64,000 bases of DNA from B25-G16 sp964549945 (GTDB taxonomy: Bacteria > Desulfobacterota > DSM-4660 > Desulfatiglandales > B25-G16). Below, one piece after another: positions 16,537 through 25,308 of the stretch (position 1 is its first letter; each line of letters starts with the position of its first letter). The stretch spans positions 1 through 64,000 of the forward strand of contig CAZJXD010000003.1 of the NCBI GenBank assembly GCA_964549945.1. Direction: 5' to 3'. The notes under the pieces were generated by a model. It saw only the letters and a program-made list of their open reading frames with translations. It was not told the DNA's origin and did no database searches. The position numbers were made by a program, and so were the translations under genes.

Positions 16537-17916
16537 TTGTCAATCGTCAATAGTCAATTGAAAAAGGGAAGAAAAGTTCTCGTGGTGGGTCTCGGCAAGA
16601 GTGGCCTGGCCGCAGCCAATTGGCTCGCGCATCAGGGAGCACGTGTAACGGTGAGCGAAGCGCAGGATGAATCGGCCTTCGATCGCCGGCTCTTAGCTGA
16701 GCTCTCAAGGGATGGAATTGAGCTCGAGTTCGGAGATCACAGGCCGGGGGGCTTCTTGGCGGCTGATTTAATCGTCGTCAGCCCGGGCGTTCCCCTGGAT
16801 ATCAAGCCCCTTGTTGAGGCCTCCAAGAGGGGAGTACCAATGGTAGGGGAGCTGGAGCTCGCGTGGACATACTTAAGAACACCCAGCATTGCGGTAACCG
16901 GTACCAATGGAAAGTCAACGGTGGTGAAGCTCATCGGGGAAATGCTGTCTCGATCCGGAAGGAGGGTCTTCGTGGGAGGGAACATTGACTTCCCCCTTAC
17001 GGATTATATAGGGGGGGCCCAGGATGCCAATTACGTAGTGCTGGAGATAAGCAGCTTTCAGCTCGATACCGTTGAGACATTCTCACCGCTCGTGTCATTG
17101 ATCCTCAACATCAGCCCTGATCACCTCGACCGATACGCGGATTATGAGTCTTACGTACGATCCAAGGAGAGGATATTCGGAAACCAGGGACCGGGGCAGA
17201 CCCTGATTCTCAATGACAACGATCCCGTGCTTAAAGAATTGGAGCCTAAAGGTGGGCCTCGAGTGTATCGGTACGGGATGGAGAGGGAAGAGGGACGGCA
17301 GGGCTTTCTTGAGGATGGGAGGGTTGTAGTGAGGCTTCCTGGGCAGGGGAGACTCACGTTCAATCTCGATCGATTTAACCTGCCCGGCATCCATAATCAA
17401 GCAAATGTCATGGCCGCGATTCTCGGGGCTTTGGTAATCGGCACCCCCCCGGCTGCCATACAGGAGGGAATCGACGGCTTTAAGGGATTGCCCCACAGGA
17501 TCGAGTTGGTAGACACCATAGGGGGCGTGGCCTTCTATAACGACTCCAAGGCAACCAATATCGATGCGGCCATCAAATCCATTACCAGTTTTTCCCGGCC
17601 GGTGATGTTGATTGCAGGCGGAAGGCACAAGGGAAGCGATTACCTTCCCTTGGTCAATGCGGCTAAGGGCAGGGTAAAGGACGCGGTTTTCATGGGGGAG
17701 TCCAGCACCCTTTTAGCGAATGCCTTCAACGGAACGATCCCCTGGAGCCAGGTCAGGAGTATGGATGACGCGGTGAACCGCGCATATGATCGGGCCCAGG
17801 AGGGGGATGTGGTTCTCCTCGCTCCTGCCTGCTCAAGCTTTGACATGTTTAGAAACTACCAGCATAGGGGGTTGGCCTTTCAGGAGGCAGTGAGAAGACT
17901 GAGAGATGGCACCTAA
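16537..17916 (+). CDS. murD: UDP-N-acetylmuramoylalanine--D-glutamate ligase MurD
   Basis: A Mur ligase of up to 459 residues that adds D-glutamate to UDP-MurNAc-L-Ala. It shows the N-terminal nucleotide fold VLVVGLGKSGLAAANWL, the ATP loop AVTGTNGKSTVVKL near residue 120, LEISSFQLDTVETF, and FYNDSKATNIDAAIKS. The called start is a TTG with GAGGTAGG just upstream. The first codons lie in a GTCAAT-rich short-word spacer, so a second TTG at 16558 is also possible. The stop overlaps ftsW by 11 bases. Confidence 0.95.
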   Translation: MSIVNSQLKKGRKVLVVGLGKSGLAAANWLAHQGARVTVSEAQDESAFDRRLLAELSRDGIELEFGDHRPGGFLAADLIVVSPGVPLDIKPLVEASKRGVPMVGELELAWTYLRTPSIAVTGTNGKSTVVKLIGEMLSRSGRRVFVGGNIDFPLTDYIGGAQDANYVVLEISSFQLDTVETFSPLVSLILNISPDHLDRYADYESYVRSKERIFGNQGPGQTLILNDNDPVLKELEPKGGPRVYRYGMEREEGRQGFLEDGRVVVRLPGQGRLTFNLDRFNLPGIHNQANVMAAILGALVIGTPPAAIQEGIDGFKGLPHRIELVDTIGGVAFYNDSKATNIDAAIKSITSFSRPVMLIAGGRHKGSDYLPLVNAAKGRVKDAVFMGESSTLLANAFNGTIPWSQVRSMDDAVNRAYDRAQEGDVVLLAPACSSFDMFRNYQHRGLAFQEAVRRLRDGT

Positions 17917-19024
17917 GAAGGGAGTTCATTACAACTTCGATCCGGTGATTCTCACCGCGGTGATACTGCTGGTCGGTATAGGATTGGTGGCGGTGTATAG
18001 CGCCAGTTCGATTCTCGCAGAGCAGAGGTACGGAGATCACTACTATTACCTGAGAAAACAGCTTATGTTTTGCCTGTTCGGCTTTCTGGCTATGATCATC
18101 GCGAAGAACATCAACTACCTCTTCTACCGGAGGTTCGTGTACCTGTTCCTCGTATCGAGCACCATCCTTTTGGCGCTCCTGCTCGTACCGAGGTTCGGGA
18201 TTAAGGTGGGGGGAGCCCAAAGGTGGTTTCGCCTCGGTTTTATCTCGATCCAGCCATCGGAGATAGCCAAGCTCTCACTGTCGATGTTTGTGGCCTACAG
18301 CATGCATAAGAACTTCGAGAATATGGGATCATTCTCCCGTGGTCTCCTTCCGCACCTTTTGGCGGGATCAATCGTGATAGCGCTGATCCTCCTCCAGCCC
18401 GATCTCGGTACCGCCGTGATCATAGGAATATGGATACTGGTCCTTTTATTTATCGGTGGGGTGAACCTCGCGCAGCTCATCGTGTTGCTAGGGCTCGCGG
18501 CGCCCATCCTGTTTTACCTGATCACACATACGGCCTACAGGCTGAATCGGTTGTGGGCCTTTTTGAACCCATGGGAGGATCCCCAGGGGATTGGTTTTCA
18601 GATCATACATTCCTTCCTGGCATTTGGCTCGGGGGGGCTGTGGGGAGTGGGACTTGGAAACAGCAAGCAGAAACTCCTGTACCTGCCGGAGCCGCATACG
18701 GACTTTATCCTGGCGATCATAGCCGAGGAGATAGGGTTCATCGGGGTGAGCGCCCTCTTGATCCTGTTCACAATCGTCGTCATCAGGGGCATCAAGATCG
18801 CGCTGCGAGCCCCGGAGCTCTTCGGGACCTATCTCGCAATGGGGATTAGCTGCATGCTGGCGATACAGGTAATGGTGAACATGGGCGTGGTCATGGCCCT
18901 GCTGCCTACCAAGGGCCTCACGCTCCCCTTCATAAGCTACGGCGGCTCCTCGCTCATTGTCAATTTTATGGGCATTGGAATATTGATGAACATATCGAGG
19001 AAGGCCCTGGAGGGCACAAAATGA
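17906..19024 (+). CDS. ftsW: Septal peptidoglycan glycosyltransferase FtsW
   Basis: A 372-residue SEDS-family polytopic membrane protein (about ten helices) that polymerises lipid II at the septum together with FtsI. Signatures are AQRWFRLGFISIQPSEIAKL, the extracellular loop with FLAFGSGGLWGVGLGNSKQK, and the C-terminal MALLPTKGLTLPFISYGGSS. The catalytic Asp is expected in the LPEPHTDFILAIIAEE loop, where a His-Thr-Asp is visible. Its start overlaps murD, and a 74-base spacer precedes murG. Confidence 0.96.
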   Translation: MAPKKGVHYNFDPVILTAVILLVGIGLVAVYSASSILAEQRYGDHYYYLRKQLMFCLFGFLAMIIAKNINYLFYRRFVYLFLVSSTILLALLLVPRFGIKVGGAQRWFRLGFISIQPSEIAKLSLSMFVAYSMHKNFENMGSFSRGLLPHLLAGSIVIALILLQPDLGTAVIIGIWILVLLFIGGVNLAQLIVLLGLAAPILFYLITHTAYRLNRLWAFLNPWEDPQGIGFQIIHSFLAFGSGGLWGVGLGNSKQKLLYLPEPHTDFILAIIAEEIGFIGVSALLILFTIVVIRGIKIALRAPELFGTYLAMGISCMLAIQVMVNMGVVMALLPTKGLTLPFISYGGSSLIVNFMGIGILMNISRKALEGTK

Positions 19025-19098
19025 AGGACGTTACTCGTTACTGGTTGCTCGTTTTAGGACAATAATTCTCAACGGATGAAAGAGAAGTTGAATTAGCG

Positions 19099-20214
19099 AT
19101 GATCAACGGACAACGGACAACGGACAACGGACATCGAGTGATCATCGCCGGGGGAGGTACGGGCGGTCATCTTTTCCCGGGTATCGCGATCGCCAATGAG
19201 CTTACAAGGAGATTGGGTGACCTAAAGATACTCTTCGTGGTGGGGAAGAAAAGGATGGAGGCGGGCATCATATCCAGAGCCGGATATATGGCACGCTCCA
19301 TTGATGTGGAGGGACTGCTCGGCAAGGGCGTTTTAGGAGGGATGAAGGCGATTTCAAAGATAGTGGTGAGCTCTTTTCAGTCCCTTGGGATCTTACGGGA
19401 TTTCAGGCCCCACCTTGTCGTGGGGGTTGGCGGATACTCATCGGGCCCCCTGTGCCTTGTGGCATGGATCCTCGGAATTCCCACCGCCATTCATGAGCAG
19501 AACTCCTATCCCGGACTCACGAATAGGCTCCTGTCCCGCTTTGCCCAGAGGATCTTCATCTCATTCGAGGGGAGCAGCAGGTATTTTAAAAGAGGGGATC
19601 TCATTGTTACCGGGAATCCGGTGAGGGATGAGCTGATCGGCCGCAAGCCGTCCCCCAGGAGGGACAACGGGAGGTTTGTTATCCTTGTCGTGGGGGGAAG
19701 CCAGGGGGCTCGGGCGATCAACAGGGCATTCGTCGATGCACTGAAGGAGCTTAAGGGCGAGGGGCTTTTTCCGTTTGCACTCCATCAAACGGGGACCATA
19801 GACCTGGAAAAGGTGCTCGATGACTATCGCGCCCATGGCATTGAAGGGGAGGTCAAGCCCTTTATAGAGGATATGGCATCCGCGTATGGAATGGCCGATT
19901 TGGTAATCTGCCGTGCAGGAGCTACGACAATAGCGGAATTGGCTGCCTTGGGAAAGCCCTCGATTCTCGTACCCTTCCCGTATGCAACCCATGATCACCA
20001 GGTGATGAATGCGAATTCCCTGCTGAGTGCCGGAGGCGCGGATATGATCCTCGAGAAGGATCTGACAGGGAACACCCTGGCTGAGAGGATCAAAAGGTAT
20101 ATGCAGCATACCGATGAGCTTGAAAGGATGTCAACGCTGGCGTTAAAGGCCGGGAGGCCGCGTGCAGCGGAGGTCATCGTTGATCAATTGATCGAGCTGA
20201 TGAATAAGAAATAG
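19099..20214 (+). CDS. murG: UDP-N-acetylglucosamine--N-acetylmuramyl-(pentapeptide) pyrophosphoryl-undecaprenol GlcNAc transferase MurG
   Basis: A GT28 membrane-associated glycosyltransferase of up to 371 residues that adds GlcNAc to lipid I. Motifs are IIAGGGTGGHLFPGIAIA near the N-terminus, VGVGGYSSGP, AIHEQNSYPG, VVGGSQGARAIN and the donor site CRAGATTIAELAALGKPSILVPFPYATHDHQ. The first 13 codons (MINGQRTTDNGHR) are made of GGACAAC spacer repeats and have no counterpart in normal MurG, so translation may start at the GTG at 19138. Neither start has a good ribosome binding site. Confidence 0.95.
   Translation: MINGQRTTDNGHRVIIAGGGTGGHLFPGIAIANELTRRLGDLKILFVVGKKRMEAGIISRAGYMARSIDVEGLLGKGVLGGMKAISKIVVSSFQSLGILRDFRPHLVVGVGGYSSGPLCLVAWILGIPTAIHEQNSYPGLTNRLLSRFAQRIFISFEGSSRYFKRGDLIVTGNPVRDELIGRKPSPRRDNGRFVILVVGGSQGARAINRAFVDALKELKGEGLFPFALHQTGTIDLEKVLDDYRAHGIEGEVKPFIEDMASAYGMADLVICRAGATTIAELAALGKPSILVPFPYATHDHQVMNANSLLSAGGADMILEKDLTGNTLAERIKRYMQHTDELERMSTLALKAGRPRAAEVIVDQLIELMNKK
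19105..19134 (+). repeat. GGACAAC tandem words inside the 5' end of murG
   Basis: ACGGACA recurs at 7-bp intervals about four times. Related ACGGATAACAG and ACGGACAACG words lie in front of murC at 20290-20320. If the ATG at 19099 is used, the repeat is translated. Confidence 0.7.
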
Positions 20215-20323
20215 CGTCAGTGGCGCAAGGCATGAACCAACAGCCAAACTTATAAACGCATAACAGTGAACGAGAGCGGTTCACGGATTTACAACGGATA
20301 ACAGACAACGGACAACGTACACC
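20215..20323 (+). repeat. Short-word spacer between murG and murC
   Basis: A 109-base spacer ending in GATTTACAACGGATAACAG and ACAACGGACAACG words, the same family as at the start of murG. No ribosome binding site is recognisable before the murC ATG. Confidence 0.5.
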
Positions 20324-21706
20324 ATGAAGTTCTTCGGCAAGGTGAAACACATCCATCTGGTTGGTATCGGCGGGATCGGGATGAGCGGCATCGCAGAACT
20401 GCTTCTCAATCTGGGATATGCGGTGAGCGGCTCGGATATCAAGGAAACCGAGGTAACAAAGCATCTCTCCGATCTCGGTGGGGCTGTGTTTCAGGGACAT
20501 GATCCGCGCCACATCGATGGGGCTGATGTGGTGGTTTTCTCCTCGGCGGTAAGGGAGGACAATCCTGAGCTCGTGGAGGCAAGGAAGAGGGCCGTTCCCG
20601 TGATACCGAGGGCGGAGATGCTGGCTGAACTCATGAGGCTTAAATACGGGATCGCCGTAGCAGGGGCCCATGGAAAAACCACCACTACCTCCATGATCGC
20701 GTCGATTTTAACCAAAGGGGGCCTCGACCCAACGGTGGTAATAGGGGGGAGATTGAATATATGGGGCGGCTCCAATGCGAGGTTGGGAAGGAGCGATTTT
20801 CTGGTGGCCGAGGCCGATGAGAGCGATGGCTCGTTTCTCGCCCTTTCCCCGAGCATAGCCGTGGTCACCAATATAGACCGCGAGCACCTAGACTTCTACC
20901 ACGACATGAAAAACCTCAGGTCTACGTTCGTGAATTTCATCAACAAGGTGCCCTTCTATGGGAGGGCGATACTCTGCCTTGATGACAAGGAGGTTCAGGG
21001 AGTGCTCCCGAGGTTAAAGAAGAGTTACCTCACCTACGGGTTGAGCCCCCAATCCGATATAAGGGCGAGCGATATATCGAAAGAGGGGCTCACCACGAGT
21101 TTTGTGGTGAGCTCTCAGGGCACCACCCTGGGCCAGGTCACCATCGGTACACCGGGAGCTCACAATGTGTTGAATGCCTTGGCAGCGGTTTCGGTGGGGA
21201 TGGAGCTCAATATCGATTTTGACCATATCAAGGAGGGCCTCAGGGATCTTGGAGGCCTCAAGAGGCGGTTTGAGATAAGAGGTGAGAGGAATGGCATGCT
21301 TATCTTAGACGATTACGGCCACCACCCCACGGAGATCGTGAACACCATAGGTGCGGCAAAGGAGAGCTGGCCCGATAGGAGATTGATCGTCGTGTTTCAG
21401 CCCCACAGGTACACGAGGACAAAGGATCTGTACGAGAAATTCGTGGTCTCCTTTAATCAGGCGGATGTCCTCATCGTTACCCCCCTCTACGAGGCGGGAG
21501 AGGAACCCATACCCGGTATACACAGCGAGTTCCTCTTCAAGGGGATAAGGGGTCATGGGCACAGGGCGGTCATCCTCTGTAAAAGCAAGGAAGATGCCAC
21601 CTCCGTTCTCATCGATGAGATGAAGCCAGGTGACGTGGTCTTGACCCTGGGCGCCGGCGACATACACCTGGTGGGGACCGAAGTATTGAAACAGATAGGC
21701 GATTGA
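20324..21706 (+). CDS. murC: UDP-N-acetylmuramate--L-alanine ligase MurC
   Basis: A 460-residue Mur ligase that adds the first amino acid, L-Ala, to UDP-MurNAc. It has the N-terminal UDP-binding GIGGIGMSGIAELLLNLG, the ATP loop AVAGAHGKTTTTSMIA (GxHGKTTTT, typical of MurC), EADESDGSF, NIDREHLDFY and DDYGHHPTEIVNTI in the C-terminal domain. Length and domain order are normal. A 255-base spacer with repeats follows before murB. Confidence 0.97.
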   Translation: MKFFGKVKHIHLVGIGGIGMSGIAELLLNLGYAVSGSDIKETEVTKHLSDLGGAVFQGHDPRHIDGADVVVFSSAVREDNPELVEARKRAVPVIPRAEMLAELMRLKYGIAVAGAHGKTTTTSMIASILTKGGLDPTVVIGGRLNIWGGSNARLGRSDFLVAEADESDGSFLALSPSIAVVTNIDREHLDFYHDMKNLRSTFVNFINKVPFYGRAILCLDDKEVQGVLPRLKKSYLTYGLSPQSDIRASDISKEGLTTSFVVSSQGTTLGQVTIGTPGAHNVLNALAAVSVGMELNIDFDHIKEGLRDLGGLKRRFEIRGERNGMLILDDYGHHPTEIVNTIGAAKESWPDRRLIVVFQPHRYTRTKDLYEKFVVSFNQADVLIVTPLYEAGEEPIPGIHSEFLFKGIRGHGHRAVILCKSKEDATSVLIDEMKPGDVVLTLGAGDIHLVGTEVLKQIGD

Positions 21707-21967
21707 GGAATTGAGGTATTTAGGGATTAAGGGATCCAGGAATATTGATAGTGAGCAAGAATGAGTAAGCAGATAGCAGTATGCAGAAAGACGGTTAAGG
21801 GATAACGGTGAACGCCTTTAAATTTATGCATTTTAGGCACTTTAGCCCTGGCCCAGACCTGGTAAGAACTGGCTTACCAAAGGCAAGCCATGATTGGTGA
21901 TACATCATAACCTAGAGTATATTCAAATCCCGTCTCACCAGGGCGGGCTCACGTTAGGTATTTGAGA
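21707..21967 (+). repeat. Spacer between murC and murB with short words and a hairpin
   Basis: About 260 bases. The first 100 contain GGGATTAAGGGAT, GAGCAAGAATGAG, AGCAGATAGCAG and GGTTAAGGGATAACGGT words like those in other spacers here. Near 21860-21880 TGGTAAG and CTTACCA form a 7-bp stem with a 6-base loop. No ORF or RNA gene is recognised. Confidence 0.5.
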
Positions 21968-22882
21968 ATGGATGCTCGAGCAAAGGAGAGGATAGGAAAG
22001 ATCGGAGGTGAGGCAGTCAGCTATGATATGCCGATGTCCCGCTACACTACCCTTGGGGTGGGGGGCAACGCGGAGGCGGTGTTCAGGGCAGAGAGTATAG
22101 AGGGATTGAGGGAGATGGTGGGCTACCTTAAAGGCGAGGGGATTCCCTACCTGGTGGTGGGCCGCGGGAGCAATCTGCTGGTGTGCGATGAGGGGTTCAA
22201 GGGGGTGGTGATCGCATTGAACGGAGGCCTCGCCTCGATAGAGACACCCACTGCCGGGGAGCCGTATGTGGAGGCCGGAGCAGGTGTAGCGCTGAATACA
22301 TTGGTGAATTTCTGCACCCAGAGGGGTCTTGCTGGCCTGGAATTCCTCTCGGGAATCCCAGGAACCCTGGGCGGCGGGGTGGCAATGAATGTGGGGGCAT
22401 GGGGCAGGGAGATCAAGGACGTGATCAAGGAGATCACGATCCTCACGGGTGAAGGAACCGTTGAGGGCAGGGGCAGGGGCGATCTCAGGTTTCAGTACCG
22501 GGGGCTCGATCTACCTGAAGGGAGCATAATACTCAATGGGAGCCTGAGCCTGAGCCTTGATCGGCCCGCTTCTATCAAAAAAAGGGTTATCCGCTGCCTG
22601 GATGATCGGAAGAAACGCCAGCCTGCCGATAAAAAGTCCGCAGGATCTGTATTTAAAAACCCGGAAGGAGATTACGCAGGACGGTTGATAGAGGCTGCTG
22701 GCTTAAAGGGGAGAAGGGTGGGCGGAGCGATGATATCGCCGAAGCATGCAAATTTTATCGTAAACACCGGTGGGGCATCTGCCGCTGATATCATGGCGCT
22801 CATGGATTTGGCGATGGAAACGGTGAGGGAGATGTTCGACGTCGGGTTAATCCCTGAGATAAGGAGAGTGGGTAAGCCATGA
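21968..22882 (+). CDS. murB: UDP-N-acetylmuramate dehydrogenase MurB
   Basis: A 304-residue FAD enzyme that reduces enolpyruvyl-UDP-GlcNAc to UDP-MurNAc. It has the FAD-binding segments YTTLGVGGNAEAVF, VVGRGSNLLV and GLEFLSGIPGTLGGGVAMNVGAWG, and the catalytic Ser in KSAGSVFKNPEGD; Glu in LIPEIRRVG closes the active site. It belongs to the type II-like shorter group with an R-K-x-R-Q-P segment (DDRKKRQPADKKSAG). The ATG at 21968 is preferred to a TTG two codons earlier. Its stop overlaps ftsQ (ATGA). Confidence 0.96.
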   Translation: MDARAKERIGKIGGEAVSYDMPMSRYTTLGVGGNAEAVFRAESIEGLREMVGYLKGEGIPYLVVGRGSNLLVCDEGFKGVVIALNGGLASIETPTAGEPYVEAGAGVALNTLVNFCTQRGLAGLEFLSGIPGTLGGGVAMNVGAWGREIKDVIKEITILTGEGTVEGRGRGDLRFQYRGLDLPEGSIILNGSLSLSLDRPASIKKRVIRCLDDRKKRQPADKKSAGSVFKNPEGDYAGRLIEAAGLKGRRVGGAMISPKHANFIVNTGGASAADIMALMDLAMETVREMFDVGLIPEIRRVGKP

Positions 22883-23706
22883 ACAAGAGTGGCGTTTTAG
22901 CTCATCAATCAGTCAAGAGGGACAGAAAAAAGGACGTGCTCGTCTTCAAGAGAGCCCTGGGACAGCTGGGATTTGGCCTGATCAAGATGTTTCTCTTCCT
23001 CCTATGCCTTGGAGCCCTCTCCCTGGGATTGATCTCGGGATACCAGTTTCTCTCCTCTTCCCAGTGGCTCAGGGTCAGGAATATCGTGGTCACCGGGGTT
23101 GGGGATTCCATGAGGGACGCGGTGATCAATCTCTCGGGAATCACCGATGATGACAGCCTTTTGTCAGTGGATGTGGCTGCCGTTAAGAGGACTATCGAAG
23201 AACATCCGTGGATAAAAACCGCTTCGGTAGCAAGGAGTTTCCCCCACACGCTCCATATCGAGGTGCAAAATGAAGAGCCGATCGCAGTGGTAGTGCTCGA
23301 TAGGATGTGCCTCATGGACAGAGAAGGGGTTCTGTTTAAGGACGTTGAGAAGAATGATCCGGTTGATTTTCCTACCATCACAGGCCTCTCCGTCGGCGAT
23401 GAAGGCCTGAGCGGGGATCTGAAGAGGGTTGCCTCTCTTTTGACTGCCTACTCTTTAGCGAGCGCAGCCCTGCCAGAGAGAGAGCTTTCGGAGGTTCACG
23501 TGGAAAAGGATGGGGCACTTAGTGTGTACTTCAACGAGCTGCCCTTTAAGGTTTCCTTCGGCAGGGGCGATTTTTTCAGAAAGATTGATTCGCTCCAGCG
23601 TATCATCATGCATCTGCGGGTCACCCATCAGCTCCATCACACGAGATCGATAGATATGGATTACCAGGATGGGGCAGTGGTGGCATTCACGGATCGGGTG
23701 GTTTGA
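22879..23706 (+). CDS. ftsQ: Cell division protein FtsQ
   Basis: A 275-residue bitopic protein: basic cytoplasmic N-terminus, membrane helix at about residues 37-57, a POTRA domain beginning WLRVRNIVVTGVGDSMRDAV and a FtsQ beta-domain after it (HPWIKTASVARSFPHTLHIEV is the conserved junction). FtsQ, with FtsB and FtsL, relays the activation signal to FtsWI. It directly follows murB; the ddl gene that many related clusters carry here is absent. Confidence 0.93.
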   Translation: MNKSGVLAHQSVKRDRKKDVLVFKRALGQLGFGLIKMFLFLLCLGALSLGLISGYQFLSSSQWLRVRNIVVTGVGDSMRDAVINLSGITDDDSLLSVDVAAVKRTIEEHPWIKTASVARSFPHTLHIEVQNEEPIAVVVLDRMCLMDREGVLFKDVEKNDPVDFPTITGLSVGDEGLSGDLKRVASLLTAYSLASAALPERELSEVHVEKDGALSVYFNELPFKVSFGRGDFFRKIDSLQRIIMHLRVTHQLHHTRSIDMDYQDGAVVAFTDRVV

Positions 23707-23835
23707 ATGGGGCTAATTGGGTTCGGTACATGAACGATGAGAGCTAGATTATAGATTCGCTGTGTTCATCTCCTATCGTTACGGAATCAAGTAACCACAT
23801 TGAGAGGAGATACACACAATGAAAGGGGTTAGGGC

Positions 23836-25059
23836 ATGGAAGACTTGATAGTGGGCCTTGACATCGGCACAAGCAAGATTTGTGCAGTGGTTGGGGAGGT
23901 GAGGCCTGACGGCAGGGTCGATATCGTGGGAATGGGGTCTCACCCTTCTATCGGGCTGCGGAAGGGCATGGTGATCAACATAGAGAACACGGTGAACAGC
24001 ATCAAAGACGCCATAGAGGAGGCAGAGACTATGGCCGGCTGTGAGATCAGTTCCGTGTATGCGGGGATTGCCGGGGGCCATATAAAGGGATTCAACAGTC
24101 ATGGGATTATCGCATTGAAGAACAGGGAGGTGACCAGGAGGGATATAGAGAGGGTGATCGATGCAGCGAGGGCCGTCGCGATCCCCATGGATAGAGAAGT
24201 AATCCATACTCTCCCCCAGGAGTTCATCGTCGACGACCAGGCCGGTATTACCGATCCAGTGGGGATGTCAGGTGTCCGCCTTGAGGTGAAGATTCACATC
24301 GTGACAGGAGCGGTTACCTCCGCGCAAAATATCATCAAGTGCGCCAACAGGGCAGGTCTTGACGTATACGACATCATTCTGGAGTCTCTTGCCTCAAGTG
24401 AGGCGGTGCTTTCGGATGAAGAGAGGAACCTGGGCGTTGCGCTCATAGATTTTGGCGGCGGGACCACCGATCTGGCGGTATTTTCCCAGGGCTCGATTAA
24501 ACATACCTCCGTATTGACACTGGGCGGTGATAATCTGAGCAATGATATTGCGATAGGAATTCGAACGCCCTTTAAGGAGGCGGAAAAGATAAAGATTAAG
24601 TATGGCTGTGGCCTCACCTCGCTCATAGGCAAGGACGAGACCGTTGAGGTGGCCAGTGTGGGAGAAAGGGCGCCGAGAACTATTAGCAGGGAATTGATCG
24701 GGGAGATCCTGGAGCCGCGGGTAGAGGAAATCTTCAGCCTCATCTACCAGGAGTTGATGAGATCCGGGTACGACGAGCTGGTTACCTCCGGCGTAGTAGC
24801 CACTGGAGGGTCTTCCCTGCTGCCTGGCGTACCGGAGATCCTGGAGCAGGTATTCAATATGCCGGCCAGGATTGGCTATCCTACCAATATCGGGGGATTA
24901 AAGGAGATCGTGAACAGCCCCATGTATGCAACCGCAGTAGGCCTGGTCCTCTACGGGGCTAATCTGGAGAAGAGGGAGAAGAAGTTTCGAATACGGGACA
25001 CGAACATCTTCAACCGTATCATCTCGAGGATGAAGAGATGGTTTGTGGAAGAGGAATAA
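23836..25059 (+). CDS. ftsA: Cell division protein FtsA
   Basis: A 407-residue actin-like ATPase that tethers FtsZ to the membrane. It has VGLDIGTSKICAVVGEV (phosphate 1), LIDFGGGTTDLAVF (phosphate 2), VVATGGSSLLPGV (adenosine) and the 1C domain between residues 85 and 165. The last 17 residues, with FNRIISRMKRWF, form the amphipathic membrane-targeting helix. The ATG follows AAAGGGGTTAGGGC after a 129-base spacer. Confidence 0.97.
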   Translation: MEDLIVGLDIGTSKICAVVGEVRPDGRVDIVGMGSHPSIGLRKGMVINIENTVNSIKDAIEEAETMAGCEISSVYAGIAGGHIKGFNSHGIIALKNREVTRRDIERVIDAARAVAIPMDREVIHTLPQEFIVDDQAGITDPVGMSGVRLEVKIHIVTGAVTSAQNIIKCANRAGLDVYDIILESLASSEAVLSDEERNLGVALIDFGGGTTDLAVFSQGSIKHTSVLTLGGDNLSNDIAIGIRTPFKEAEKIKIKYGCGLTSLIGKDETVEVASVGERAPRTISRELIGEILEPRVEEIFSLIYQELMRSGYDELVTSGVVATGGSSLLPGVPEILEQVFNMPARIGYPTNIGGLKEIVNSPMYATAVGLVLYGANLEKREKKFRIRDTNIFNRIISRMKRWFVEEE

Positions 25060-25063
25060 AGAA

Positions 25064-25240
25064 TATAGGGAACTTGGAGTAATGGAGAATTGGAGGATTG
25101 GAGTGATGGGTGACTTCGCTTCCATGAGCTTTTTTCAATGCAAGTTTACATCGGATAGGAGAGGAGAAAGGGAAATGATCCTATTACTCCAAATACTCCA
25201 GTACTCCATGTCTCCAGATATTCGGAACGAATAGGCAATG
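25064..25240 (+). repeat. Inverted array of TGGAG words between ftsA and ftsZ
   Basis: On the left, GGAGTAATGGAGAATTGGAG and related words repeat TGGAG every 9-11 bases (25076-25110). On the right, ATTACTCCAAATACTCCAG and further words (25184-25216) are their reverse complement. The two arms are about 75 bases apart and could pair as a long stem. No ORF is supported in this 249-base gap. Confidence 0.65.
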
Positions 25241-25308
25241 ATGCAAAAACTATAAGTTTACTACGTTATAGCAATTCAAAAAGCTAAGCAAAAGAACGGA
25301 GGGGATGT

